From positions 1 through 64,000 of the forward strand of contig JBGAQH010000009.1 of assembly GCA_044220875.1 (NCBI GenBank): 64,000 nucleotides of DNA, in the 5' to 3' direction. This DNA is from JAEUIT01 sp044220875. Lineage in GTDB: Bacteria > Planctomycetota > Phycisphaerae > Phycisphaerales > SM1A02. The notes beneath the pieces are model-generated. The model had not been told where the DNA came from. It made no database searches and saw only the letters and a list, made by a program, of their open reading frames with translations. This document shows positions 18,748 to 27,481 of this stretch, piece by piece. The position numbers and the translations under genes are program-made. How positions within the stretch are numbered: position 1 is the stretch's first letter; every line of letters starts with the position of its first letter.

Positions 18748-19401
18748 ATGAGCCGCTTCAATCTCAAGTCTCCAGACGCGATTGCTGCTCCGTGCGCACT
18801 TGACGATCTTGATGGCTGGCTTGATCGCGAGCTCTCCCGGATCTCTCTTGCCCCGCTCCGCGAGATCGCATCGACCGTAATCCGCGATCTGGACGTGTTT
18901 GTCCAGTTCCCAGCTCGTGCTCAGCTGCTCTGGCACGGCTGCTCGCGGATGGTCGTTGCGCCCGCCAAGCAGTGCTATCACCGGTACCCGTCGTCCATCG
19001 CATGTGCCGGGAAGAGCTTCGGCATCCCGCTTGATTCACGGGCGAATGGACCCGCTGTTGCGTCGTTTCTTTTGGCAGGTGGCAGGCGTCCACCAAGGTC
19101 CGGAAGTTCCAACAGCTGGTCAATCCACCATCTCTACTCGGGCAAGTTTCCGTTCTCCGCCCAATCCAACACGCTTCATGCAGCCAAACACGGTCTGCAC
19201 TTCACTCAAAGTGCTGGGCTCGTAGCCGTCCATCCGGTCGCTGATGCGCTTTGCGACGAGCTGCCCTGCTTTGCATGGTTCCTCCGAGCGAAGGCGTTCC
19301 TCCGATTCGGCTACGACCCCGACGCTGTCCTCTGTTCCGACGTCAACGAGCTGGGCTTCCGTCAGGGAACCGTTCCGCCAATACTGCACAGACCTGCCTA
19401 G
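18748..19401 (+). CDS. Conserved hypothetical protein
   Basis: A 217-residue protein that I cannot assign. It starts with ATG after a weak CCTGAAG site. The second half has a dense pattern of the kind seen in conserved families: WSIHHLYSGKFPF, GLHFTQSAGLVAVHPVADAL and FLRFGYDPDAVL. The repeated His residues (IHH, GLHF, VHP) could be functional. It has no signal peptide or membrane segment. The next gene starts about 100 bases downstream on the same strand, so the two may be cotranscribed. Confidence 0.55.
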   Translation: MSRFNLKSPDAIAAPCALDDLDGWLDRELSRISLAPLREIASTVIRDLDVFVQFPARAQLLWHGCSRMVVAPAKQCYHRYPSSIACAGKSFGIPLDSRANGPAVASFLLAGGRRPPRSGSSNSWSIHHLYSGKFPFSAQSNTLHAAKHGLHFTQSAGLVAVHPVADALCDELPCFAWFLRAKAFLRFGYDPDAVLCSDVNELGFRQGTVPPILHRPA

Positions 19402-19506
19402 CGCGTCGCTTATGCCGACACGCCCATGCGGCTCTACACTTGTCCGAGGCCTACGGCTTCGGCCGCACGTGCGTGCAGCATGGATCGCAGTCGCAACCCG
19501 CACACT

Positions 19507-20775
19507 ATGCCCGATGTCAGCCTGTATCGCCTGAGTGAATGGACCGTCGCCCAAGCGGCAGAAGTCCTTCACGTCACACCCACGACCATCCGGCGCTGGA
19601 TCGCGGAAGGACACCTCCCGGTTGTTCCTCAGTCATCTCCACTGAGAGTGAAGTCGCATCCCCTGAATGAGACTGTCCGCAAGCGAATGCGAGACGGAAT
19701 TCATCGGCCGAGGTCCTATGTTCCCGAGGGAATCGGTCGATATGCCGCGTGGCATCATTTTCTGGACGAGTTCGTCTGGCTCATCAAGGCGGCTTACTCA
19801 GATGTTGAGGATCTCAAGCGCAAGCGCTTCCGCCTTGATGTACTCTATTCCCGCTACCTTCGTGCCAACGACGTCACTCCGCGCGTCCTTCGTCGCGACT
19901 TCGGCTTTACGGCAAAATCTGTCCCCGACGGCGTGTGGCAAGACCTCTCGCGTGGGTGGTACAACGAGTTCGCCTTCAACTTCCCCGCGAAGACGGCGAC
20001 GCTGGGACTGAGCTTCTCAGACATACGGGAGAACGAAAAGGTCACCGAAAGCCGATTCTTGTTTCCGTCGTGGCGCATCGTCACCGCCTACTACTCCGTT
20101 TACTTCTATCTGAGGGCACTGGCGCGACTTCAGCAACCATCTTTTCGACTTCAAGAGCACAACGCGACGATCGTCAACTTCAAGGCGTGCGTCCTATCGC
20201 CATTGAGCCGCCACGCGTGGCGGTTTCCGTTCGATCTAGAGTACAACCCGCAGCTCCCTCGTCAGGCTCTGCCCCCAGCACTATCGCTCCGGCCCTTGCG
20301 GTTCGCCTACTCACACCACCCGCGAGAACCCCACCGGTCGCCCAGTCAGATTGCGCGGAGGGTTGTTTCTGAGTTCCGTCGACGTGGCGAGTCCGGGAGC
20401 AACCCCGTTCGCTTCACCCTTTTTGATTACCTCAGGGATTTTCGCGTTTGGGCTAACTACCTCGAGATTGAGCATCTCATGAACCTCCGCGGGTCGGGCT
20501 ACAAGGCCTTTCTCGATCAGAATCTATCGGCTGTCGTGTTCTTCATTGGCGGAATCGCCGAGTGCGTCGTGCTGGCGGCAACATCGCCCATTAGATATTT
20601 TAATCGAGCGCAACGATTTTACGATCTATTGGCCGACGCAAGTAGGGAGTATGAGAGTAGGCTGCGTAGCTTCCCAATGAGCCAGCGAGTGGAAATCATG
20701 CATCAACTGAGTTGGCTGCCGCGTACTCTTCGATATCGCGAGTATGACGACCCCAACCGCGTTCGAACCGAGTAG
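19507..20775 (+). CDS. Protein with N-terminal MerR/excisionase-like helix-turn-helix and unknown helical body
   Basis: A 422-residue protein when read from the ATG at 19507. The frame also allows an ATG at 19480, and neither start has a strong ribosome site. The N-terminus (LSEWTVAQAAEVLHVTPTTIRRWIAEGHLPVV) is a typical winged helix-turn-helix of the MerR/excisionase type used to read DNA. The remaining 380 residues are rich in Arg, Tyr and Phe with no domain I recognise; SWRIVTAYYSVYFYLRALARL and the segment around FLDQNLSAVVFFIGG recall HEPN-like helical regions, but the evidence is weak. The 3' end is locally AT-richer (20590-20640), a possible sign of foreign origin. Confidence 0.6.
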   Translation: MPDVSLYRLSEWTVAQAAEVLHVTPTTIRRWIAEGHLPVVPQSSPLRVKSHPLNETVRKRMRDGIHRPRSYVPEGIGRYAAWHHFLDEFVWLIKAAYSDVEDLKRKRFRLDVLYSRYLRANDVTPRVLRRDFGFTAKSVPDGVWQDLSRGWYNEFAFNFPAKTATLGLSFSDIRENEKVTESRFLFPSWRIVTAYYSVYFYLRALARLQQPSFRLQEHNATIVNFKACVLSPLSRHAWRFPFDLEYNPQLPRQALPPALSLRPLRFAYSHHPREPHRSPSQIARRVVSEFRRRGESGSNPVRFTLFDYLRDFRVWANYLEIEHLMNLRGSGYKAFLDQNLSAVVFFIGGIAECVVLAATSPIRYFNRAQRFYDLLADASREYESRLRSFPMSQRVEIMHQLSWLPRTLRYREYDDPNRVRTE

Positions 20776-20972
20776 GCGAGTTCGCCGGCGAATCCCTCGC
20801 GATGACCGACTACGCCGTTTCTCGACGAACCAGCAGTCGCGCTCCTCCACCAAAGCGCGTCACTCTCATGTGCCAGCAAGCCTCGGGCCGCCGTTCGGTC
20901 GCCTGAACATGTGCCGGTTGAATACCGGGCCCCCGCGGGACATTCAACGCAGTCCGTCATGGAGAACGCCGC

Positions 20973-21218
20973 GTGGAGTTGATCCAGACCGCCGTCCACG
21001 AAGCAGCACACGCCGTCATCGCCCACGCCCTCGGACTGGCGACCAAGTCCCTGGCATTGACGCACCACGAGGCCGATCAGACAGGGGCTCTTGGCACGGC
21101 GGAAGGTTCCCGTCCAGACGTCGGATACGGCCACGCGAACGAACAGGAGAGACAGCTCGCGATGCGGGACGAGTGCATCCCGGCATGCGCCACCCCATCC
21201 TCCTCGCGGGTTGTCTGA
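20973..21218 (+). CDS. Short HExxH metallopeptidase-like protein or fragment
   Basis: An 81-residue frame starting at GTG. Residues 1-25 read MELIQTAVHEAAHAVIAHAL, an HEAAH zinc-binding motif in the TAxHExxHA context of FtsH/M41-like peptidases. Those proteins need a third zinc ligand further on, and none is evident before the stop. It is therefore either a degraded fragment or a very small peptidase-like protein. The next frame, a signal-peptide remnant, overlaps its end. Confidence 0.4.
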   Translation: MELIQTAVHEAAHAVIAHALGLATKSLALTHHEADQTGALGTAEGSRPDVGYGHANEQERQLAMRDECIPACATPSSSRVV

Positions 21219-21367
21219 TCGCCGTCCTTGCAAGGCCTGCCTCCGCAGGTGTCGACTCGCTCATCAGCGTGATCGACTTCGAGGAGTTCGCCGAGGGGAC
21301 GGCCATCGCGCTTCAATACAAGGCGGCTTACGGAGTCGCAAGACAATTCTGGACAGGCACACTCTGA
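21185..21367 (+). pseudogene. Remnant of a secreted PEP-CTERM-type protein
   Basis: Sixty codons: a good signal peptide (ILLAGCLIAVLARPASA) followed by VIDFEEFAEGTAIALQYKAA, a mature start common in PEP-CTERM exported proteins. The frame then stops after 60 residues where such proteins usually have about 200. No continuation is evident in another frame downstream. It is most simply a truncated gene. Confidence 0.45.
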
Positions 21368-21615
21368 ACACCGTACGACCAACGGATCGCAACCTCGGCC
21401 CCAAATTGGTGGCGAGAAGCCATCCGACCGACGGCTCCTGGAGTCGATCGCGACGGATGGCCTGAGCAAGCGACCATGGCCGTATCCGGCACGCTCAGAC
21501 AGCGGTCACTGGCCCACGGCAGTGATGACCAGCCGCATGCCGCAAAAGGTGGCGCCTTCGCCGACCTGTTGAATTGCCGCATCCAGAAGGCGAGACGTCT
21601 CCCGAGCGCACGACA

Positions 21616-21645
21616 ACGGCCGGCCCCCGCAAAGAGGCCGGCCGT
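21616..21645 (-). terminator. Hairpin downstream of the PEP-CTERM-like gene
   Basis: ACGGCCGGCC (21616-21625) pairs perfectly with GGCCGGCCGT (21636-21645). It lies 28 bases past the stop of the minus-strand gene that ends at 21673, and TTGTCG follows in the minus-strand direction. It is a likely intrinsic terminator with a weak T-tract. Confidence 0.6.
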
Positions 21646-21672
21646 GAATCAACGCGATTGCGTGCGAGCCAG

Positions 21673-22197
21673 TTAGGCCCGGCGACGACGACCGACAAGG
21701 CCGGCCAGACCGAGGAGCGCTGCCGCGCCAGGGGCCGGAACTTGGCTCACGCCGAAGAGCGTCACCGTGACGTTGTTGTAGTCGACCGGATCTGAGAAGC
21801 TATACCCGTTGCCCCACTCGAACGTATACGAGTTGCCGAAGACGTACGAATCGGAAGCGGACTTGACATCGGAGTAGTGTCCCGAGCCAGCGGAGCCAGG
21901 GCCATCGAAGCCCCAGACGCCGTTGAAGGCAAAACCGCTGCTCAGGAAAATGTCGTAGCCGCCCCACTGGGCGCCGTTCAGAACCAGAGCAGCGTCCGAG
22001 GCCCACGAGCCGGTCGTGTTGGTGACGTAGTCAAACGACACCGAGAAACCAGTCAACGAGCCTTGGAGGTCGCTCAGAGTGATGAGCGACGACTGGCCGC
22101 CGACGTAGGTGCCGCTGCCAAAATCAAGCTTGACGTCAGCCGAGGCAACCGCAGTCGCGCCGGCGGCAATCACGGCCGCAAGAAGAACGTTCTTCAT
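21673..22197 (-). CDS. PEP-CTERM-like exported protein
   Basis: A 174-residue secreted protein. The chosen ATG at 22197 follows an AGAGAGA ribosome site and opens a clean signal peptide (MKNVLLAAVIAAGATAVASA). The mature part is rich in Gly, Ser, Tyr and Asp and looks beta-stranded. The C-terminus is VPAPGAAALLGLAGLVGRRRRA: a Pro-rich entry, one hydrophobic segment and an Arg cluster, the tripartite PEP-CTERM sorting signal recognised by exosortase systems. It is probably displayed at the surface or in the matrix. The ligand is unknown. Confidence 0.8.
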   Translation of the reverse strand: MKNVLLAAVIAAGATAVASADVKLDFGSGTYVGGQSSLITLSDLQGSLTGFSVSFDYVTNTTGSWASDAALVLNGAQWGGYDIFLSSGFAFNGVWGFDGPGSAGSGHYSDVKSASDSYVFGNSYTFEWGNGYSFSDPVDYNNVTVTLFGVSQVPAPGAAALLGLAGLVGRRRRA

Positions 22198-22721
22198 ATC
22201 TCTCTCTACCTCAAGGGAACTCGGTCTTCCGACCAAGACGGCCGCAATGGCCGAAGGGAATTGAAACTCGGGCTTCACCGCCCGAAACAGACAACGGACG
22301 CGTGACGCAGATGGTCACGGCCCTCGTCCCCCACCAATTCCCTCGCATCCCTTCGCGACGGCCAGCCGCCACGAACTGCCTCCTCCCCACTAGGAGACGC
22401 CGTAGTCTAATTGACCGATTGGCGGTCTGCAAGTGCTCCCATGGAACTCACGGACAAAAAGTGGCTACGACCTCCGCCGAGATCGTAGCTGCCACCAAGA
22501 GTCCGCTGTCGAAGCCTCCGTGGACGAATCCGCTGCAATCCGCTGTGGACAGGCACCTTCCGAGGTGCACTCGCCCCGAGTCGACACCCTCGCGATTGCG
22601 TCCGGGATCCTCTGGTGACTCGCGCCGCGGCTCAGTCGCGATACACACTCGCGCGGCGCAATGAACCGCGACTCGCTCGCTCGCGCGTCCGCCGGACGCT
22701 CCAAGTGGCCTTCAGGCCAAC
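22198..22721. other. 524-base intergenic stretch with one TGGACAGGCACC copy
   Basis: No credible gene. It holds the upstream region of the PEP-CTERM-like gene and, at 22546-22559, one copy of the TGGACAGGCACCTT motif that is abundant at 24.4-24.8 and 27.1-27.5 kb. Confidence 0.55.
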
Positions 22722-24311
22722 TCACGCCGCCGTCGGTCGCACGTCCACCACGTGGCGGGACGCGCGGCGCCGAGCCTCGGCGCCGCGCGAGCTTTCGCCG
22801 CCCACGACCGAGCCGAACCAGCGAACGCGGGGCGCCGCGCCCTCGGCGCCGACTTCGCTCGGAGGATGAGGGGCTGGCGGGCGGGCTGACGGCCCCGGCT
22901 CGGCGTCGGCGGCCTGCGCAGGAGTCGTCCCATTCCTCTCCTTCGCCTCGACGATGGACGCGAGCAGTTCGCCGTGTCGGGCCAAAGTCGCCATCGCCGC
23001 GTTCGCCGTCGCTCGGACGCCGGCCGCGAGTTCGCTGACCCAGGACGATGATTGCAGGTCGATTTGCCGGCTGGCGGCGATCGCTCCGTCGGGAGCGCGA
23101 TCCTCGTCGGCAAGTGCACGGGCGCGAAACGCGTCAAGCGCGCTACGGCTCTCTGCAGAGATGCGGCCAGACTTGTCCGGCCTTGCCTGCCGTCCCGCCG
23201 CATCGGCGAGGCGGATGAGCGTAGCGAGCGTCAATCCCGGCAGGATCGGACGGGGCCCGGAACCCACGCGACTCGTCGCGAACGGGTTCTCCATCGCGGT
23301 GCGCCACGACGACTCGGATGGTCGCAGGTCGGCGGCGGGTAGCGAGCTCTGGCGCGGCCTGAGGCGTTGACGGGAAACGTGAGGGGAGGCCGCCTCGGCT
23401 CGACGCTCTATCGCCTGCCCGAGAGCCGGCTCATCCGCGAGCATCGTTTCCAACTCGTCGGCAGTCGCGTCCGTCGCGAGTCGACCGATCGTCTCGGCCT
23501 CCTTCCGCACCGCATGCCTGATCGAGGCGCGGTGACGACCGCGGGCCACGCGTTCCGCGTACGCCTCGTCGGAAAGCTCCGCGACGCTGCCCGGGCGACA
23601 TGGAAACGCAGCCGTCCACTGCCCGTTCACGACTCGCGACTCGAACGTGGCGAGCGCCTTGGCGTGTCCTCCAGCGCGGATCTCGGCGATGATTCTCTTC
23701 ATCCTCCTTCCCATCGAGGTGAGCTCCGACTCGCCGATCGCCGACTCTGTGCCGGCGCGGACAAGATTGAGGAGGACGTAGAGCGCCTGGCTGACCAGGG
23801 CCGCATCGTCGAGAGCGACCTTCGCCGTGTAGCGGCCCAGCCAGAAGTGGCCGGTGACGCCGTCGAGTTCGTTCCAGGCCTTCGCGCAGGGCTCCTTCAG
23901 CTCCTTGTGGAACCAGCCGAGATCGGCGAGCCGCCTGCGCCAGTCGTCGACTGCGGCCTCATCCGCCGCGGCTGCGCGAATCGCCTCGGGCGACGGCCGA
24001 GCGGCGGGCTCGACGCCGATGCCCATGGGGCCTGCGGCGCGAAGGAGAAGCCATCGCTCGGCGACCTCCTCGTCGGTCCAGCACCACGCGAGGTCGGGCC
24101 GTGTGCCGAGGATCAGGTGGATGTGGTTGGTGAGGATCGCGTACTCGATGACGTCGATGGCGAAGATCGAGGCGAGGAATTCGAGCCGCTGGGCGATCCA
24201 GACGGCGCGGACGACGTCGCCGAGGAGAAAGTGCCGCCGGACGCAGCGTGAGATGCAGTGAAAGATGCCGCAGACGGTCGGATCGACGGTACGTGAACGC
24301 GGAATTCCCAT
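22722..24311 (-). CDS. REP-associated tyrosine transposase-like protein (RAYT/Y1 family), enlarged
   Basis: A 529-residue protein read from the ATG at 24311. The N-terminal part begins with the family pattern FHCISRCVRRHFLLGD and contains the HUH metal-binding motif as TNHIHLIL, the Y1-transposase signature. The following segment (ELDGVTGHFWLGRYTAKVAL) fits the region containing the catalytic tyrosine (Tyr in GRYTAK). RAYT proteins act on REP-type palindromes scattered in the genome. Typical members are about 150-330 residues. The last 250 residues here are Ala/Arg-rich and low in complexity, an unusual extension. Many TGGACAGGCACC repeats lie directly upstream (24443-24748) and are candidate substrates. 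Confidence 0.8.
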   Translation of the reverse strand: MGIPRSRTVDPTVCGIFHCISRCVRRHFLLGDVVRAVWIAQRLEFLASIFAIDVIEYAILTNHIHLILGTRPDLAWCWTDEEVAERWLLLRAAGPMGIGVEPAARPSPEAIRAAAADEAAVDDWRRRLADLGWFHKELKEPCAKAWNELDGVTGHFWLGRYTAKVALDDAALVSQALYVLLNLVRAGTESAIGESELTSMGRRMKRIIAEIRAGGHAKALATFESRVVNGQWTAAFPCRPGSVAELSDEAYAERVARGRHRASIRHAVRKEAETIGRLATDATADELETMLADEPALGQAIERRAEAASPHVSRQRLRPRQSSLPAADLRPSESSWRTAMENPFATSRVGSGPRPILPGLTLATLIRLADAAGRQARPDKSGRISAESRSALDAFRARALADEDRAPDGAIAASRQIDLQSSSWVSELAAGVRATANAAMATLARHGELLASIVEAKERNGTTPAQAADAEPGPSARPPAPHPPSEVGAEGAAPRVRWFGSVVGGESSRGAEARRRASRHVVDVRPTAA

Positions 24312-24442
24312 GTGATCGAATCCCTCCACGCGACGTGCGGCGCGGTGCCGTCCGTCGCTTGGGGACGAACATAGCGTTGGCCACGGCGCGACTCGCAAGA
24401 ACGCGGCGGAGTGGCAAGGACTTTTTTGTCCACATCGCGTTC

Positions 24443-24748
24443 GGAGGTGCCTGTCCATAATGCCCCATGAACTGAAGAACTGAAGAGTCGAAGGTGCCTG
24501 TCCACGTTCGGAGGTGCCTGTCCATGCGGCAAACGTTGAGGCAGACTGGACAGGCACCTCGCGCCGGCACCTCGCACCCCCCACCCCACCACCGCATGCC
24601 AGCAGTCTTCAGGGCATTGCCTCTCGACGTTGACGAGCGCAAGGAGGGGTCGCGAGCGAGACCCGGCTTCACGCCAACCCAACAGTCGAAGGTGCCTGTC
24701 CACAGCGCCCATGTCCACAACGCCCAGTCCGTCGAAGGTGCCTGTCCA
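24443..24748. repeat. Cluster of TGGACAGGCACC repeats upstream of the transposase gene
   Basis: Copies of AGGTGCCTGTCCA lie at about 24443-24457, 24489-24504, 24511-24524, 24689-24702 and 24735-24748, with the reverse orientation at 24547-24559. The flanks also repeat: CAGCGCCCATGTCCACA occurs twice between 24703 and 24770. Both orientations are present, so copies can pair into hairpins like REP doublets. The cluster lies between the transposase start and the next secreted-protein gene and leaves no room for another gene. Confidence 0.8.
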
Positions 24749-25117
24749 CAGCGCCCATGTCCACAGCGCCCAGTCCACAACGCCGTGATGGGTGATGCGT
24801 CCAGTGTTGCGCGAGGTCGACGCTGCGAGCCCCTCGATCCGCCCGCGAGATTGCTTAGGGGCGTCAGCCCGCATTGGGGTCATGACTCGTCCCCGTCGAC
24901 GCCGGAACGCCTCCGACGCTCTCGTTCACCACGTGTCGCAGTTCTCACGGTCATGTTGCTTGCATCCATCGGTGGCTCGTACATAGTGATCGTGATCGCC
25001 GGGAGAGCGTGCGATCCCCCCTTTCTGTGGGCCTGGGTTCCGGGGAACGGACGTGGTGCGCCCCCAGAGCGGACACCGCGATCGGGGGCACCTCAGCCGC
25101 GACAAGAGGAGTCAAGG

Positions 25118-26959
25118 ATGGAGCGTCAAATCATCGGTATTGCCGGGGCACTGATCGCGACGTCAGCGGTTTTCGCCGACATCACGCCGTTTACCAGTGA
25201 GGCGGGAAGCCGGGGGCTCTCCTATTCGATGATGGCCTATCCGCAGCTCAGCGGGCACTTCGGCTTCGGCTGCGGCTTCCCCGACTTTGACTCCGACGGC
25301 GATCCCGACGTGATCATCATCGGCGCCGCAAACGGTCAGGTTGGCATCTTCGAGAATGTAGGGGGGGTCTTCGTCAACCGCTCGGCAACGAGCGGGATCC
25401 TCCCGATGACCTCACTCTCGTCCTTCGCAACCGCGGACTACGACAACGACGGCGACGAGGACCTCCTTCTGACCCGCGTGTTTGAATCGTCCATGCTCCT
25501 CCGCAATGACGGCGACTTCCATTTCACCGAAGTCACATTCGTTGCGGGGATCGACACGATCCGATTCGCTAAGGGAGCATGCTGGGGCGACTACGACGGT
25601 GACGGCTGGGCGGACCTGTTCGTCGCCAACTACGTTTCCTTCTTCGGACCGCCCAACGCCTCCGACAATCAGCTCTACCGCAACAACGGAGACGGCACGT
25701 TCACCGATGTGGCCCCGCTGCTCGGGCTCAATAGCGCCGGGGCCTCATTCGAAGCGGTCTGGACGGACTACGACCGGGACGGCGATCTCGACCTCTATGT
25801 GAGCAACGATCGTGGGCCGAATCCCGGGTCCCGGGACAACGAGCTCTACCGCAACAATGGGGATGGGACATTCACCGATGTCAGCGAGGCAAGCAACGCC
25901 GGCGTGAGTCTGTTCTCAATGGGGCTTGCGTGCGGCGATCTCGACGGGAATGGGAGAGTCGACTTCTACTGCACCAACACGAACGACCCGACACCGCCGC
26001 TGCTCGGCGCCTTTCCGCTCCTTCTGCAGGGCAACAAGGGCAACTTCGCCGAAGCCCAGAATGTCTGGGGCGTCGCGTATCCGGCCATCGGTTGGGGCTG
26101 GGGCGCGACGTTCTTTGACTGGAACAACGACGGCCGGCTGGACCTCTACGTGCACGACCAGTTCGCGCCGAACTCTCTCTTTCAGAACAACGGATCGCCG
26201 CCGCTGGTGAACGTAGCGGCCGAGGCGGGAGTGGGCGGAAGCAACCTGGCGAGCTACTGCTCGGCCTATGGCGACATTGACGGAGACGGCGATATCGACA
26301 TTCTCATGAACAACTTGGGCGAGCCGGTCACGCTGTTCATCAACAACGAGGGCGAGCAGCGGCACTCGATCAGCCTTCGCGTGATCGGCGAGCGGTCCAG
26401 GGCCGCTGCGATCGGCGCCAACGCGGAAGTGACCGCCAACGGAGTGACGATGTATCGGGAGAGCTATGCGGGCGGCAACAGCTACCTTGGACAGAATGAG
26501 CTGACGCTGCATTTCGGCCTCGACAGGGCCTCCGTCGCCAGATCGGCGGTGGTGCGCTGGCCATCGGGCGGTCCGTCGCGCAGTTTCGTGTCGGTGCCTG
26601 CCGGCCAATGGAGCATCTATCCACCGGCGAAGCTCGGCGACGCGGAGCAGGATGGGGACATCGATGCGGCCGACCGGGCTGCGCTGTGCGAAGCAGTTGG
26701 CGACGTGTCGCGGGGGCGGGAGCAGTTCGACTTTGATGGGGACTTCGTGATCGGAGCGGCGGACGTCGCCGCATTCAGATCGCGGTACGCGGCGGCCGGA
26801 CTCAGGTGGTCGGACCTCAACGGTGACGGGCATGTCGACGCGTCCGACTTAGCGATTCTCCTCGGCGCCTGGGGCGCGTCGGAGTGTTTGACAGACCTGG
26901 ACGCTAGCGGCCAGGTGAACGCGGCGGACCTGAGCATCCTCCTTGGCGATTGGGGTTGA
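25118..26959 (+). CDS. Secreted FG-GAP/VCBS-repeat protein with ASPIC/UnbV and dockerin-like C-terminus
   Basis: A 613-residue exported protein. The ATG at 25118 follows AAGAGGAGTCAAGG and opens a signal peptide (MERQIIGIAGALIATSAVFA). At least seven Asp-rich calcium loops, such as DFDSDGDPDV, DYDNDGDEDL, DYDGDGWADL and DIDGDGDIDI, mark FG-GAP/VCBS blades of a beta-propeller over residues 45-410. An ASPIC/UnbV-like domain follows (about 420-500, with SYLGQNELTLHFGL). The C-terminus carries four EF-hand-like loops and ends in LLGDWG, the dockerin-like module shared by several proteins in this window. It is probably a calcium-bound, surface-associated or extracellular protein. The frame runs further upstream, but that region is repeat DNA. 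Confidence 0.88.
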   Translation: MERQIIGIAGALIATSAVFADITPFTSEAGSRGLSYSMMAYPQLSGHFGFGCGFPDFDSDGDPDVIIIGAANGQVGIFENVGGVFVNRSATSGILPMTSLSSFATADYDNDGDEDLLLTRVFESSMLLRNDGDFHFTEVTFVAGIDTIRFAKGACWGDYDGDGWADLFVANYVSFFGPPNASDNQLYRNNGDGTFTDVAPLLGLNSAGASFEAVWTDYDRDGDLDLYVSNDRGPNPGSRDNELYRNNGDGTFTDVSEASNAGVSLFSMGLACGDLDGNGRVDFYCTNTNDPTPPLLGAFPLLLQGNKGNFAEAQNVWGVAYPAIGWGWGATFFDWNNDGRLDLYVHDQFAPNSLFQNNGSPPLVNVAAEAGVGGSNLASYCSAYGDIDGDGDIDILMNNLGEPVTLFINNEGEQRHSISLRVIGERSRAAAIGANAEVTANGVTMYRESYAGGNSYLGQNELTLHFGLDRASVARSAVVRWPSGGPSRSFVSVPAGQWSIYPPAKLGDAEQDGDIDAADRAALCEAVGDVSRGREQFDFDGDFVIGAADVAAFRSRYAAAGLRWSDLNGDGHVDASDLAILLGAWGASECLTDLDASGQVNAADLSILLGDWG

Positions 26960-27481
26960 GCGGTGGCGATGACGCCCTCAGTGGCCTCATTTTTCGGGGA
27001 GCCGTCGCCCTACCTCACCTCGCAGGAGGTCGGCGACTGACCCGATTCCTCGTGCCGCGACGCTGGCTCAGGCCATCGCCGGTGTGGCTTACCGCGTTGA
27101 TTGCCGTTCACTGTGGTCCTTCGGGTCCATCATGAATGGGTCCATCGTGGACAGGGTCCATCGTGGACAGGCACTTTCATTCGGAGGCTCTGGAGGCCCC
27201 TATTGGGCCCCTATTGGACAGGCACCGTCCACTGGGAAGGACCATGTTGGACAGGCACCGTCCAGTGTGAAGCGATGCCACCGGCAATCCTCGCGCCCCC
27301 GCTGCGATCACTTGGCGACTGGTTCCACGCGTTCCACTGTGGTCCATCGTGGACGGGCACTCTCATCTGGGAGGCCCTTCGTAGGCCTTTTTTGGACAGG
27401 CACCGTCCACGCGGAAGGACCATGTTGCGCGGTTCATCGTGGGTTCATCGTGGACAGGCACCATTGCCGTCGCCGCGCTCC
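26960..27481. repeat. Spacer filled with TGGACAGGCACCGTCCA repeats
   Basis: No gene is credible here. TGGACAGGCAC copies begin near 27164, 27215, 27248, 27393 and 27451. Three of them extend to TGGACAGGCACCGTCCA, which is partly self-complementary (TGGAC and GTCCA ends). Short TCCATCGTGGACAGG units recur at 27141-27170, and GGAAGGACCATGTTG occurs twice (27236-27250 and 27412-27426). This is the same motif as in the cluster beside the transposase. Confidence 0.8.

Noticed and set aside
24494..25117. Extension of the FG-GAP protein into the repeat region
   Set aside because: The extra sequence is translated repeat DNA. A good ribosome site and a signal peptide begin at 25118.
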